64,000 nucleotides of DNA from JABFRG01 sp046351415 (lineage in GTDB: Bacteria; Myxococcota_A; Polyangia; Polyangiales; Polyangiaceae): assembly GCA_046351415.1 (NCBI GenBank), contig JAXLYO010000007.1:186001-250000 (forward strand), given 5' to 3'. The notes under the pieces are model-generated. The model made no database searches and had not been told where the DNA came from. It saw nothing but the letters and a program-made list of their open reading frames with translations. The position numbers and the translations under genes were made by a program. This document shows positions 37,258 to 47,679 of the stretch, piece by piece; position 1 is the stretch's first letter; each line of letters opens with the position of its first letter.

Positions 37258-37347
37258 CTACCTCTCAAAACGGACACGAAGTGGCTTCGTGGTAATGCGT
37301 GTTGGGGTACCACGCGTATCGCTTCCGGGCTTGAACATTTGCTTCAT
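37258..37347 (-). CDS. Possible 29-residue basic peptide upstream of SUFU gene
   Basis: ATG 37347 to TAG 37258 encodes MKQMFKPGSDTRGTP then a basic end (LRVRFER). The stop lies six bases before the SUFU GTG, compatible with coupling or a leader peptide. An AGGCAGGG sequence lies upstream of the ATG. Short and unsupported by homology. Confidence 0.3.
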   Translation of the reverse strand: MKQMFKPGSDTRGTPTRITTKPLRVRFER

Positions 37348-37480
37348 CGCGCAAACCCTGCCTCCAAGAGCGAAGAGCCCCCTCGCTGCCGCTTGTCGCA
37401 CAACTTGAAGCGACAGTCCTGTTCTACAACTCGAAGTCGCGAACCTTTCGATCCTCCAACCCCCTCAATGTTTTCCCTCG

Positions 37481-38051
37481 CGGCGGACGACTCGAACTCG
37501 ACTGTACGAGGCGACTGCCGAAGTACAGGCGAGACAGAGACCCGGTCAGCATCAAAGGCGACCCGAAGAGGTCGCCTTTCATAGTGAACAGCGGGGTGGA
37601 CGGGACTCGACCTCGACTGTACGAGGCGACTGCCGAAGTACAGGCGAGACAGAGACCTGACAAAGCACTAAAGGCGACCCGAAGAGGTCGCCTTTCATAG
37701 TGAACAGCGGCGGGTGGGATCGGGACTCGACCTCGACTGCACGAGGCGACTGCCGAAGTACAGGCGAGACAGAGACCCGGACAAAGCACTGGGGCGACCC
37801 GAAGAGGTCGCCTTCATAGTGAACAGCGGGTGGACGGGACTCGAACTCGACTGTACGAGGCAGCCGCCGAAGTACAGGCGAGACAGAGTCCCGGACAAAG
37901 CGAAAGAGCCACCCAAAGGTGGCTCTCATGTCGAATAGCGGGGTGGACGGGACTCGAACTCGACTGTACGAGGCGGCCGCCGAAGTACAGGCGAGACAGA
38001 GTCCCGGACAAAGCGAAAGAGCCACCCAAAGGTGGCTCTCATGTCGAATAG
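37481..38051 (-). repeat. Tandem array of five ~110-119 bp tRNA-Asp-tail repeats
   Basis: Directly downstream of tRNA-Asp in its direction of transcription. Units: 37938-38050 (113 bp), 37826-37937 (112), 37707-37825 (119), 37591-37706 (116) and about 37481-37590 (110, degenerate tail). Each has, on the minus strand: a terminator-like hairpin with short T-tract; a hairpin closed by CTGTAC/GTACAG; and a copy of the last ~20 nt of tRNA-Asp (TTCGAGTCCCGTCCACCCC). The two proximal units are nearly identical and use hairpin arms AGAGCCACC/GGTGGCTCT. The other three use AGGCGACC/GGTCGCC(T), so pairing is kept while sequence changes. In one unit the CTGTAC stem changes to a wobble-compatible GTGCAG. 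Open frames across it are repeat-derived and I do not call them genes. Confidence 0.88.
38018..38039 (-). terminator. Terminator hairpin after tRNA-Asp (first repeat unit)
   Basis: On the minus strand AGAGCCACC, loop TTTG, GGTGGCTCT, then TTCGCTTTG. It begins 12 nt beyond the tRNA 3' end. Copies with the same or compensated arms recur in each unit of the array. Confidence 0.7.
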
Positions 38052-38125
<74 letters not shown>

Positions 38126-38195
38126 AAGTTTTCAATCAGACTCAGACTGCGGGCTCTTGCTTCGTCTCACCGATGTTTCGAGCACGCTCGTTTCG

Positions 38196-38267
38196 TAGGC
38201 GGGACAGGGCTTGAACCTGCGACATCCGGCGTGTAAAGCCAGCGCTCTACCGCTGAGCTACCCGCCC
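38196..38267 (-). tRNA. tRNA-Val (TAC)
   Basis: 72 nt. Acceptor GGGCGGG pairs with CCCGCCT (one G-T), D-arm TAGCTCAGCGGTAGAGC, anticodon stem CTGGC/GCCGG with loop TTTACAC (anticodon TAC), T-loop TTCAAGC, discriminator A. CCA not encoded. First gene of the Val-Asp transcript. Confidence 0.96.
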
Positions 38268-38282
38268 AAGGAGAGGCTTTGC

Positions 38283-38311
38283 GTTATGCCCGTAACCGCG
38301 CGCGAAATCAA
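38283..38311 (-). promoter_or_regulatory. Promoter of the tRNA-Val/tRNA-Asp transcript
   Basis: On the minus strand TTGATT (38311-38306), a 17-nt spacer and CATAAC (38288-38283) lie about 16 nt upstream of the tRNA-Val 5' end, the spacing expected for a stable-RNA sigma-70-type promoter. Confidence 0.6.
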
Positions 38312-38401
38312 CGGCAAACGACGTCGAATTCATTTCTCGCCGTTTCTCGCCTCGTTTGCCCCTTTCGAAAGGCCTTCCTGCCTCCTTCGGACCAAGGCTC
38401 C

Positions 38402-38423
38402 CTGCAACCTGCAACGGTTGCAG
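38402..38423. promoter_or_regulatory. Palindrome upstream of lipoprotein gene
   Basis: CTGCAAC occurs twice in tandem (38402-38408, 38409-38415) and is followed by a central G and GTTGCAG (38417-38423), forming a perfect 7-bp-arm palindrome with an extra half-site. It lies about 100 bp upstream of ATG 38525 and is a candidate operator. Confidence 0.35.
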
Positions 38424-38524
38424 CTCGGCGTCGCCCTTGGGCTCCGGCGTCGAAAACTCCCCGATTTTGCGCCTACGCGCGCTCGGCATGCCCGTTGCTC
38501 TTCTCGGCATCGAGAGAGCTATTC

Positions 38525-39322
38525 ATGAAAACGAATCCCGCGCGCGTACTCGCAGCCATCACACTCGTCATCGCAGGACTCGTCACCGGTTGCGGCGGCG
38601 AGACCCAAGGGTCCGAAGATCAGCCCGCCGAAGACGATCTCTCGACCTACACATCTGTCTCGAACACCGTCGGGCTCGTGAGCGGCCTTCAAATCGACGG
38701 CGTGTACATCGGCGAGCCTGCGAAGGTGAAACGTGCACTCACGGCGATGGGACTCGGCGCAAACGACGCACGTCCCCAACGCGTCCATGCGGGAGGCAAC
38801 TGCCGCTCGTATTCGACCCGCGTGAGATTCTTCGGACTCACCGGAAAGCTCGTGGGCACGGCGGAGCTCAGTTGCGGCCCCAATGAAGGCAGCAAAGCGG
38901 TCGGCCTTCTCGTCGCTGGCACGGCAACCTATGCGATTCGATCGATTCCCACCGAAGTCGTCGCTGCCTCGCTCCAAGCCCGAACACCGCGCGACGTCCT
39001 CTTTGGAATATCCAGCGTCACCGTGATGCGGCCCGCGTCATCGCGCTACGTGAGCGACACGGGCAAGGTTCGAGAGGTACTTCGTCCCATCGGCAACGTA
39101 CTCTCGCCCGCACGGCGCACCTCGTCCTGCACACGAGAGCTGGGGTTTCTCTTCGAGCGAGGAGGCAACCGCATCGCCAGCTTGTATCTGTGTGCGGGGG
39201 CCCGGGGACGCGTCAACGTCCCGCTCTACGAGATCAATGGTTACGGCGAGGAGCGCGCCGCAGGGATGGTCGACTTCGACACCGACATGCTCTTCCGCGT
39301 CGAGGCGGCGCTCGGCTCCTGA
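38525..39322 (+). CDS. Lipoprotein of unknown function
   Basis: ATG 38525 gives MKTNPARVLAAITLVIAGL and lipobox VTGC. The mature 240 residues contain two similar-looking halves, each with a Cys-containing strand (GGNCRSYSTRVRFFGLTG and TSSCTRELGFLFERGGN) followed by short hydrophobic strands ending in Cys (TAELSCGP, SLYLCAGA). This suggests a duplicated beta domain with disulfides. No family recognised. Confidence 0.75.
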   Translation: MKTNPARVLAAITLVIAGLVTGCGGETQGSEDQPAEDDLSTYTSVSNTVGLVSGLQIDGVYIGEPAKVKRALTAMGLGANDARPQRVHAGGNCRSYSTRVRFFGLTGKLVGTAELSCGPNEGSKAVGLLVAGTATYAIRSIPTEVVAASLQARTPRDVLFGISSVTVMRPASSRYVSDTGKVREVLRPIGNVLSPARRTSSCTRELGFLFERGGNRIASLYLCAGARGRVNVPLYEINGYGEERAAGMVDFDTDMLFRVEAALGS

Positions 39323-39337
39323 GCGGCTCCGGCAGCC

Positions 39338-40318
39338 CTACTGGCCAAACCCGCTCGGAAGCGGCGCGGTCGTCGCACAATCGTCGAGCTTCCCCGTGAA
39401 GGCGGTCCACTCGTTTTTGCGGCATTCGTACCACTTCTGGTCAGCACTCGATTGAACGCACCCAGTCGTCGCCACGACCGAGAACGTCGTGCCACTGAAG
39501 CACTGCCCCTTCACGGGAATCGGCATTCCTTCCGTGAGGGCACGCTTCACGACGGGCACTTCAGCCAAAGGGACGAACCGATAGCCGCCTGCGAGGAGCT
39601 TCGGTACGAGTACTTTGACGAGGTCGACCGTCTTGCTCCGACTGTCGTGGAGAAGCACGATACCGCTTTTCTTCTTCGTGATCTCCGCCAGGTATCGCGA
39701 AGCACACTCGTCCGGTGACAGACCCGAGCTCCAGCACAACCAGTCGGATCCGGATTCAGCAGAGAGCGTCGTTCCGATGTCCCAATGGATGGGCCCGACG
39801 AGTGACAAGGACGCATCGCTGAACAAGTGCGTGTAGAGCGCACTCGTCATCGCGCTAAAGGGCGGTCGAAAATAGAACGGGCCTCGGGGCTGGTACTTCC
39901 GAATGATGTCGTTCGTGAGCCTTACCTCGTTCGTTGAATCGTCCGGCGAGAGCGCTCGCGTGAGAAGCGTATGGTTTTGCCCGTGGTTTCCGAGTGTGTG
40001 GAAACCGTCACGAACGATGGCCGAGAGCGTCGTCTCCCGCCCCGGAACGTTGAGGCCGTTGATGAAGAAGGTCGCAGGGACGCCGAGCCCCTTCAAGTAG
40101 GCCGCGAGCTCCTCGGTGCGGAGCCCGGGGCCGTCGTCGAACGTGAGATGAAGCGTCTTTCCCTTCATGTCCGCGCCGCGCAGCTGCAGCTCGATGATGG
40201 TCTCGTCCGGCTGGAGCCCGACGGCAACGGGCGAAAACTCGTTCGACCCGTCGCTGCCTGCGCACGAGAGAGCGAGCCCGAGAAGGGCGACCCCTGAGGC
40301 TACGCGCCGCCTGGCCAT
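39338..40318 (-). CDS. Polysaccharide deacetylase lipoprotein (CE4/NodB)
   Basis: ATG 40318 gives a lipoprotein signal (MARRRVASGVALLGLALSC, Cys19). All CE4 motifs are present: TFDDG (Asp61/62), GNHGQNH (metal His112 and His116), RPPF (151-154) and the late IVLLHD with its catalytic His. After the NodB domain a ~65-residue Cys-rich tail (GQCFSGTTFSV, SADQKWYECRKNEW) resembles a small carbohydrate-binding module. It likely deacetylates peptidoglycan or a chitin-like glycan in the envelope. Unlike the CE4-like lipoprotein at 17135, its active site looks canonical. Confidence 0.9.
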   Translation of the reverse strand: MARRRVASGVALLGLALSCAGSDGSNEFSPVAVGLQPDETIIELQLRGADMKGKTLHLTFDDGPGLRTEELAAYLKGLGVPATFFINGLNVPGRETTLSAIVRDGFHTLGNHGQNHTLLTRALSPDDSTNEVRLTNDIIRKYQPRGPFYFRPPFSAMTSALYTHLFSDASLSLVGPIHWDIGTTLSAESGSDWLCWSSGLSPDECASRYLAEITKKKSGIVLLHDSRSKTVDLVKVLVPKLLAGGYRFVPLAEVPVVKRALTEGMPIPVKGQCFSGTTFSVVATTGCVQSSADQKWYECRKNEWTAFTGKLDDCATTAPLPSGFGQ

Positions 40319-40390
40319 CCGGGGCAGCTTAGGAGCCGCTGCCCTTGCGCGCAACGTCGGCGCTATCGGAAAGCACCGAGGAGGAGCAAC

Positions 40391-40951
40391 CTACTTCGCC
40401 GAAGCGCGCGCAGCTGGAAAACGATAGTTCGCCGCGAACGTAGCCTTGATGTCACCCGTGAGCTCGTCCTTGAGCCAGGTCATGCACAGCTTGCGTGGAA
40501 CGACGATGACGCTCGGTTTCTTGTAGGTGCCGAAGACGAAGTCCCAAATCGGGCTCGTCACACCGTGATTGAACCGCGCATCGGTGAAGTGATGCGTGAA
40601 GTGATGACGCCGCGCCCAGCGCCCGTACGCGCCGATGCCAGCGTGGGTGTGCTCCCGCCGATGGAGCAGTTCGTAAACCCCATAGAAGCCCACGAAGCCG
40701 GCCACATAGGCGCCCCCGTTTCCCGGGCCGAGGCAGAGCATGGCCGGGGGAAGCATGATGGCAGTGGCCCCAAGCGCTGCGATCAACTTCTTCCACGTAG
40801 GCGCGAAATAGTCGCCTTCCGCATGGTGACGAATGTGCTCGTGCGCGAATGGGTTTCGGCGGTGGTAGTGCCCCAAGAAACGATGGATGAGGTACTCGAG
40901 GAAGGACCACGTGAGCGCGCCGGCGAGTGTGAATAGGCATACCTTTACCAT
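40391..40951 (-). CDS. Fatty acid hydroxylase / sterol desaturase superfamily membrane protein
   Basis: 186 residues from ATG 40951 (MVKVCLFTLAGALTWSF). The His clusters of the di-iron superfamily are visible: HRFLGHYH, HEHIRHH, HRREHTH and HHFTHH, with membrane segments near 5-20, 60-78 and 80-95. Such enzymes hydroxylate or desaturate lipids using O2. The ATG overlaps the stop of the TetR-type regulator by one base (TGATG), so the regulator and enzyme are co-expressed. Confidence 0.88.
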   Translation of the reverse strand: MVKVCLFTLAGALTWSFLEYLIHRFLGHYHRRNPFAHEHIRHHAEGDYFAPTWKKLIAALGATAIMLPPAMLCLGPGNGGAYVAGFVGFYGVYELLHRREHTHAGIGAYGRWARRHHFTHHFTDARFNHGVTSPIWDFVFGTYKKPSVIVVPRKLCMTWLKDELTGDIKATFAANYRFPAARASAK

Positions 40952-41691
40952 CAGCTGATTCCTCCAAAGTGGGTTCGGAGAGCGACACTCTTCTTCACGC
41001 AGACCAACGCTGCGTCGATGCTGGAGCCTTTTGCGCCCCAACCAAGCAGGAGCGCCCGCGTCCCGCTTTCGCTGAGGCGCTGCGTATCGAGTCGCTCTGG
41101 CGCGTAGCGGGCCTGCTTTTGCATCAGCGAAAGCCCCTGGAGAAACGCGAAGAGGCAGAGCGTGCGGTCCACACTCGAGGTCTCGACATCCTGGTCCGCG
41201 GATAGTGCCTCTGCCTCCGTCGCGACCGTGATGGCCTCGGCCAATCCCTGGAGGCCCGAGATCATCTCGAGTGCTACCGGGTCAGCGTCACCGGCTTCCG
41301 TGAGGAGCACACGCGGACTTGCCAATGTCATCGCGAGCAGGCCGAAGCGCCTCGGTTCACGCAGTGCGAATGCGCGGTAGCCGAGCGCCAGGGTCCAAAC
41401 CCGCGCGAGCACCGGCGCATCGCTCGGAAGCAGAGCAACGGCCGCGTCCAAGTACGCACGGAGGTCGCGCAGGATACGCATGACGAGCTGCGCGAGGATC
41501 GCGTCCTTCGACTCGAAGTAGCGATAGAGCGCCCCAGCCGTGTAGTCGACTTTGGCTGCGAGACGCTGGATGGAGAGCCCCTCGAGGCCCCCCTCTTCGA
41601 CGAGCTCGAGGGCCGCATCGAGGATCCGCTGCAGGTTCTTGTCCCGCCGCTTGATACGGGGTCTTTCTCCCAATTCGCGAACCATGACCAT
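40951..41691 (-). CDS. TetR/AcrR-family transcription regulator
   Basis: 246 residues. The N-terminal TetR helix-turn-helix is clear (ILDAALELVEEGGLEGLSI, RLAAKVDYTAGALYRYFESKDAIL in part). The helical C-terminal ligand domain is divergent. ATG 41691 or 41685. A palindrome overlaps its own promoter just upstream, suggesting autoregulation together with the downstream hydroxylase gene. A lipid-derived effector is plausible from context only. Confidence 0.9.
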   Translation of the reverse strand: MVMVRELGERPRIKRRDKNLQRILDAALELVEEGGLEGLSIQRLAAKVDYTAGALYRYFESKDAILAQLVMRILRDLRAYLDAAVALLPSDAPVLARVWTLALGYRAFALREPRRFGLLAMTLASPRVLLTEAGDADPVALEMISGLQGLAEAITVATEAEALSADQDVETSSVDRTLCLFAFLQGLSLMQKQARYAPERLDTQRLSESGTRALLLGWGAKGSSIDAALVCVKKSVALRTHFGGIS

Positions 41692-41719
41692 TTAGTAAAC
41701 GTCATTTACATTTTGTCAA
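41692..41719 (-). promoter_or_regulatory. Promoter with TetR-type operator
   Basis: On the minus strand TTGACA (41719-41714), 16-nt spacer, TACTAA (41697-41692). The palindrome GTAAA-CGTCA-TTTAC (41695-41709) overlaps the spacer and -10 box, where a repressor would block RNA polymerase. The -10 abuts ATG 41691, so the transcript would be leaderless or translation starts at ATG 41685 or later. Confidence 0.6.
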
Positions 41720-41782
41720 GGCGCGTCGCGAAATCGCTATTTTCCCGCTGGAACATGGCTGCTCGGGCGGGCGTGCTGGAAT

Positions 41783-41872
41783 TCAGGGAACGACGCGGAC
41801 GACGTCCTTGCTCGACCCCACGACCACTTCCACTTCAGTCGCCCACTGGAGCTCGACTTCCCATTCAGCCAT
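41783..41872 (-). CDS. Possible 29-residue small protein downstream of lon
   Basis: ATG 41872 to TGA 41783 encodes MAEWEVELQWATEVEVVVG and a short Val-rich end. The alternating acidic/hydrophobic pattern looks strand-like rather than random, but there is no clear ribosome site and no homology to judge by. Confidence 0.25.
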   Translation of the reverse strand: MAEWEVELQWATEVEVVVGSSKDVVRVVP

Positions 41873-41902
41873 GGTGACGTCGAACCCCAGCCGCGAGCGG
41901 AA

Positions 41903-44464
<2,562 letters not shown>

Positions 44465-44547
44465 GCGGAAGTAGTCCTAGCGGAGTCGGCCGCGAAAAGC
44501 CATCCGGTAGTAGTTTCCAGGGCTTACGTCGCCAGCGAGCCCCTCGC

Positions 44548-45057
44548 TCACTTCATGGACAGGATCCTGAATTCGGAGAAGAGCTCTTGCGCGGGCTCTC
44601 CAGCGGTCGCTTTCGATGCGCGAAGGGCATCGATGGTGGAGACGATGACCGAGTACGCGAGGTTGGGGTCGGCCGCAATCGTCACGGTCGTGTCCGTCGT
44701 GCCCGTTTCCCCCTTCAGCCACTGCGCACAACGCGTGAGTCCCTCGAAGTCGTGCGGCACGCCTGCACGTCCGGGTACGGAGACTCCTGCGCCGAAGGCA
44801 CGGCAGCCGGGCGCGACGTGCCCGAGCTTCGTGTCGACGAGATAGCCATCGAGCGTGATGGTCACCTTCAATTCGAGGGACTTCGAGACGTCGACGCGAG
44901 GGAGAGAGCCAGCACTCGATGGAGTCGTAGAAGGCTTCGCGATCGAAGGAGGAGGCGCAACCGCCATCGGAGCAGCAGATGGAATCGCCGGCGGCGTGAC
45001 GGACGCCTTCGCACAGCCCAGCGCGATGGCGAACGAGAGCGCGAGTGCTCGCCTCAT
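44548..45057 (-). CDS. ExbD/TolR-like lipoprotein
   Basis: 169 residues from ATG 45057 (MRRALALSFAIALGC, lipobox IALGC), overlapping the upstream stop as ATGA. After a Pro/Ser/Ala linker the domain has VTIAADPNLAYSVIVSTIDALR, very like the periplasmic ExbD/TolR signature in which an Asp precedes a strand and a helix. A lipid anchor replaces the usual N-terminal transmembrane helix, so energy coupling through the membrane segment is unlikely. Confidence 0.7.
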   Translation of the reverse strand: MRRALALSFAIALGCAKASVTPPAIPSAAPMAVAPPPSIAKPSTTPSSAGSLPRVDVSKSLELKVTITLDGYLVDTKLGHVAPGCRAFGAGVSVPGRAGVPHDFEGLTRCAQWLKGETGTTDTTVTIAADPNLAYSVIVSTIDALRASKATAGEPAQELFSEFRILSMK

Positions 45058-45464
45058 CGAGCGGGCTCCCCGAAAGCAGGATGCGAATCGTTCACGCCGC
45101 GAATGGCTACGTCGACGAGCCACGCGACGAGAAGCCCCGCGGCCGCACCGATCACGTCCCACGTGAAGTCCCTCCACGAAGGGTCCCCTGCCCCGGTCGC
45201 GTCGATGCCTTCCTTGATGCCTCCGACGGCGAGCGTCACACCAGCTCCGATGAGCAGCGGTGGATAGCGCGCCTTGAAGAACGGTGCGGTGGCCGCATAC
45301 GTGCCACCGGCGATGAGCGCAGACGCGCTGAAGTGGAGCGCCTTGTCTTTGCCAAGCCACTCGTCGTCAGCCGACGCGCCCCGCGGGAGCGCAAAGCAGC
45401 CCAGAAGCACGAAAACCGCAGGCCACGTGCGCCTGCGGTTTCGAATGGTCGAAGGGTTTTGCAC
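45054..45464 (-). CDS. DUF2279/YfiM-like secreted or membrane protein
   Basis: 136 residues from GTG 45464. Basic n-region (NRRRTW) and hydrophobic core (AVFVLLGCFALP) form a signal peptide with likely cleavage after GASA. The DKALHFSASALIAGGTYA motif and the following hydrophobic helices fit the YfiM-like DUF2279 group. It begins 13 bases after clpX ends. The start region contains a perfect hairpin (see separate entry). Confidence 0.68.
   Translation of the reverse strand: MQNPSTIRNRRRTWPAVFVLLGCFALPRGASADDEWLGKDKALHFSASALIAGGTYAATAPFFKARYPPLLIGAGVTLAVGGIKEGIDATGAGDPSWRDFTWDVIGAAAGLLVAWLVDVAIRGVNDSHPAFGEPAR
45413..45441 (-). terminator. Terminator-like hairpin inside the signal-peptide codons
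   Basis: AAACCGCAGGC (45413-45423) and GCCTGCGGTTT (45431-45441) form a perfect 11-bp stem with 7-nt loop. On the minus strand a T-run (GGTTTTC) follows. It is positioned to end clpX transcripts but lies within the first 20 codons of the next gene. Confidence 0.65.
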
Positions 45465-45477
45465 GAATGGCCCGCTT

Positions 45478-46734
45478 CTAAGCCGAATCTGCTTCCTTCT
45501 GATACACGACCAGCGGTGACTCGCCCTTCATGATGACTTCCTCGTTGATGACGACTTCCTTCACGCCGCTGCGGGAAGGAATGTCGTACATGATGTCGAG
45601 CATCGCGCTCTCGAGGATGGCGCGGAGACCACGAGCACCCGCCTTGCGCGCGAGGGCTTCTTTGGCCACCGCGTTGAGCGCTCCCTTGCTGAACTTGAGC
45701 TTCACGCCATCCATCTCGAAGAGGCGCTGGAACTGCTTCACGAGCGCATTCTTCGGTTTCGTGAGGATGTCGATGAGCGCTTCGTCGTTGAGCTCGTGGA
45801 GCGTCGCGACGACGGGCAAACGACCGATGAATTCGGGGATGAGACCGAACTTCAGCAAGTCTTCCGGCTGCGCCTGAGCGAAGAGGTCGCCCAGGTTGTA
45901 GTCCTTCTTGCTCTTGATGTCGGCGCCAAAGCCGAGCGTTTGCTGACCGATGCGACGTTGAACGATTTGGTCGAGCCCGACGAATGCGCCGCCGCAGATG
46001 AAGAGAATGTTCGAGGTATCGACCTGCAAGAACTCCTGCTGCGGATGCTTGCGGCCGCCCTTCGGAGGGACGTTGGCGATCGTGCCTTCGATGATCTTGA
46101 GGAGCGCTTGCTGAACGCCTTCACCCGACACGTCACGGGTGATGGAGGGGTTGTCGCTCTTGCGGGAGATCTTGTCGATTTCGTCGATGTAGACGATGCC
46201 GCGTTGCGCGCGCTCGACGTCGTGGTCGGCGTTCTGCAGGAGCTGAACGATGATGTTCTCGACGTCTTCGCCGACGTAGCCCGCTTCAGTGAGCGTGGTT
46301 GCGTCTGCGATGGCGAACGGGACGTTCAGGATCTTCGCGAGCGTTTGAGCGAGGAGCGTCTTGCCGCTACCCGTCGGACCGATGAGCATGATGTTGCTCT
46401 TGCCGATCTCGACGTCGTCGGAGGCAACGCGCGACTCGATGCGCTTGTAGTGATTGTGCACGGCAACGGCGAGCGTCTTCTTCGCCCGGTCTTGTCCGAT
46501 CACGTAGTCGTCGAGGACCGCTTTGATCTCGGAGGGCTTCGGAATCGGAACGGAGCCAGCGTAGGGCTCGTCCTTCTCGACCTCCTCGGCGATGATGTCG
46601 TTGCACAGGCCAATGCACTCGTCGCAGATGTAGACCGTCGGTCCGGCGATGAGCTTCTTGACCTCCTTTTGGGACTTGCCGCAGAAGGAACAGTTCAAAT
46701 TTCCATTTTGATGGTCGTCTCGGCGGCGCTCCAC
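45478..46734 (-). CDS. clpX: ATP-dependent Clp protease ATP-binding subunit ClpX
   Basis: 418 residues. N-terminal zinc finger Cys15, Cys18, Cys37, Cys40; Walker A GPTGSGKT (119-126); pore loop GYVG (152-155); Walker B IVYIDEID (180-187); and the ClpP-contact region IGQQTLGFGAD (IGF loop written LGF). Unfolds tagged substrates and feeds them to ClpP. GTG start at 46734 with AGGAGGG just upstream. Third gene of the tig-clpP-clpX set, 216 bp after clpP. Confidence 0.97.
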   Translation of the reverse strand: MERRRDDHQNGNLNCSFCGKSQKEVKKLIAGPTVYICDECIGLCNDIIAEEVEKDEPYAGSVPIPKPSEIKAVLDDYVIGQDRAKKTLAVAVHNHYKRIESRVASDDVEIGKSNIMLIGPTGSGKTLLAQTLAKILNVPFAIADATTLTEAGYVGEDVENIIVQLLQNADHDVERAQRGIVYIDEIDKISRKSDNPSITRDVSGEGVQQALLKIIEGTIANVPPKGGRKHPQQEFLQVDTSNILFICGGAFVGLDQIVQRRIGQQTLGFGADIKSKKDYNLGDLFAQAQPEDLLKFGLIPEFIGRLPVVATLHELNDEALIDILTKPKNALVKQFQRLFEMDGVKLKFSKGALNAVAKEALARKAGARGLRAILESAMLDIMYDIPSRSGVKEVVINEEVIMKGESPLVVYQKEADSA

Positions 46735-46883
46735 GATGCCCTCCTGGCTTTTCTAAGAGTATGCCTCTCGCGCACAGGTCGCAAGCTTTCAAGCAGTCTG
46801 CGAGGACCGCCGTCCTCGCCCTATCGGGCCCTATGGCGAGTCCCACTCCTGCTTTGGTCCCCAGACCCAAGACAAAAGGCGTC

Positions 46884-46911
46884 GGGCCCATCCGCTTTCG
46901 TGGATAGGCCC
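46884..46911. terminator. Hairpin between clpP and clpX
   Basis: GGGCCCATCC (46884-46893) pairs with GGATAGGCCC (46902-46911), ten pairs with one G-T. On the minus strand it is followed by GACGCCTTTTGTCTT. It may terminate or attenuate transcription between clpP and clpX. Confidence 0.5.
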
Positions 46912-46950
46912 TCGGCTCGCTCTACATTTTCGCCACACGGCGCGAGCGAT

Positions 46951-47679
46951 TTACTTGTCGTTCTTGTCCGACTTGTCCTTCTCGGCCTTGGCAGGCTTGG
47001 CGTCTTTGTCGCCCTTGCCGCTCTTGTCGCGATGCGGCAGCACTTCGTCGATGAGTCCGTATTCCTTCGCTTGCGCCGGGCTCATGTAGTTGTCGCGGTC
47101 CATGTCCTTCACGACCGTCTCAGAGGGCTTACCGGTCGCTTCGGACACGATCTTCGTGAGCACGTCCTTGAGGTAGCGAACTTCCTTCGCTTGAATCTCG
47201 ATGTCGGATGCTTGACCACGCGCACCACCATGCGGCTGGTGGATCATGATGCGTGCGTGCGGAAGCGCCGAACGATGGCCCTTCTGCCCCGCTGCGAGGA
47301 GAACGGCTGCCATCGATGCGGCCATACCCACGCAGGTGGTGGCGACCGGGCAACGAAGCACCTGCATCGTGTCGTAGATGGCGAGGCCGCTGTAGACCAC
47401 GCCACCCGGCGAGTTGATATAGAGCGTGATATCGCGATCCGGGTCTTCGCTCTCGAGGATGAGGAACTGGGCGATGACCACGTTCGCGAGGTCGTCGTTG
47501 ATTTCCGAGGGGATGAAGACGATGCGGTCCTTCAAGAGGCGGCTGAACGGGTCCCAGCTGCGCTCACCACGGTGCGTGCTCTCGACGACGTAAGGGACGT
47601 AGACGCCTCGCGTCTGCTCGCGCTCGAGGGTTGCGTAAGCCTGGTCACGCGTCGCGGGTGCTTTTCGGATGTAGTTCAT
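46951..47679 (-). CDS. clpP: ATP-dependent Clp protease proteolytic subunit ClpP
   Basis: 242 residues from ATG 47679, whose ATGA overlaps the tig stop. Catalytic triad Ser122 (GMAASMAA), His147 (MIHQPHGG) and Asp196 (DRDNYMS). The N-terminus has about 25 extra residues before the conserved YVPYVVE start, and the C-terminus a 24-residue Lys/Asp-rich tail (KSGKGDKDAKPAKAEKDKSD in part). Both are longer than E. coli ClpP and may alter ring gating or assembly. Confidence 0.96.
   Translation of the reverse strand: MNYIRKAPATRDQAYATLEREQTRGVYVPYVVESTHRGERSWDPFSRLLKDRIVFIPSEINDDLANVVIAQFLILESEDPDRDITLYINSPGGVVYSGLAIYDTMQVLRCPVATTCVGMAASMAAVLLAAGQKGHRSALPHARIMIHQPHGGARGQASDIEIQAKEVRYLKDVLTKIVSEATGKPSETVVKDMDRDNYMSPAQAKEYGLIDEVLPHRDKSGKGDKDAKPAKAEKDKSDKNDK

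Noticed and set aside
37424..38051. Short peptides encoded across the repeat array in both strands
   Set aside because: They repeat only because the DNA repeats, have no ribosome sites, and cross hairpins and tRNA tails; an RNA-level explanation is better. The Tpr peptide reported from E. coli tyrT repeats keeps this slightly open.
37481..38051. CRISPR-like periodicity
   Set aside because: Units are 110-119 bp with no unique spacers, no cas genes, and clear tRNA-derived content.
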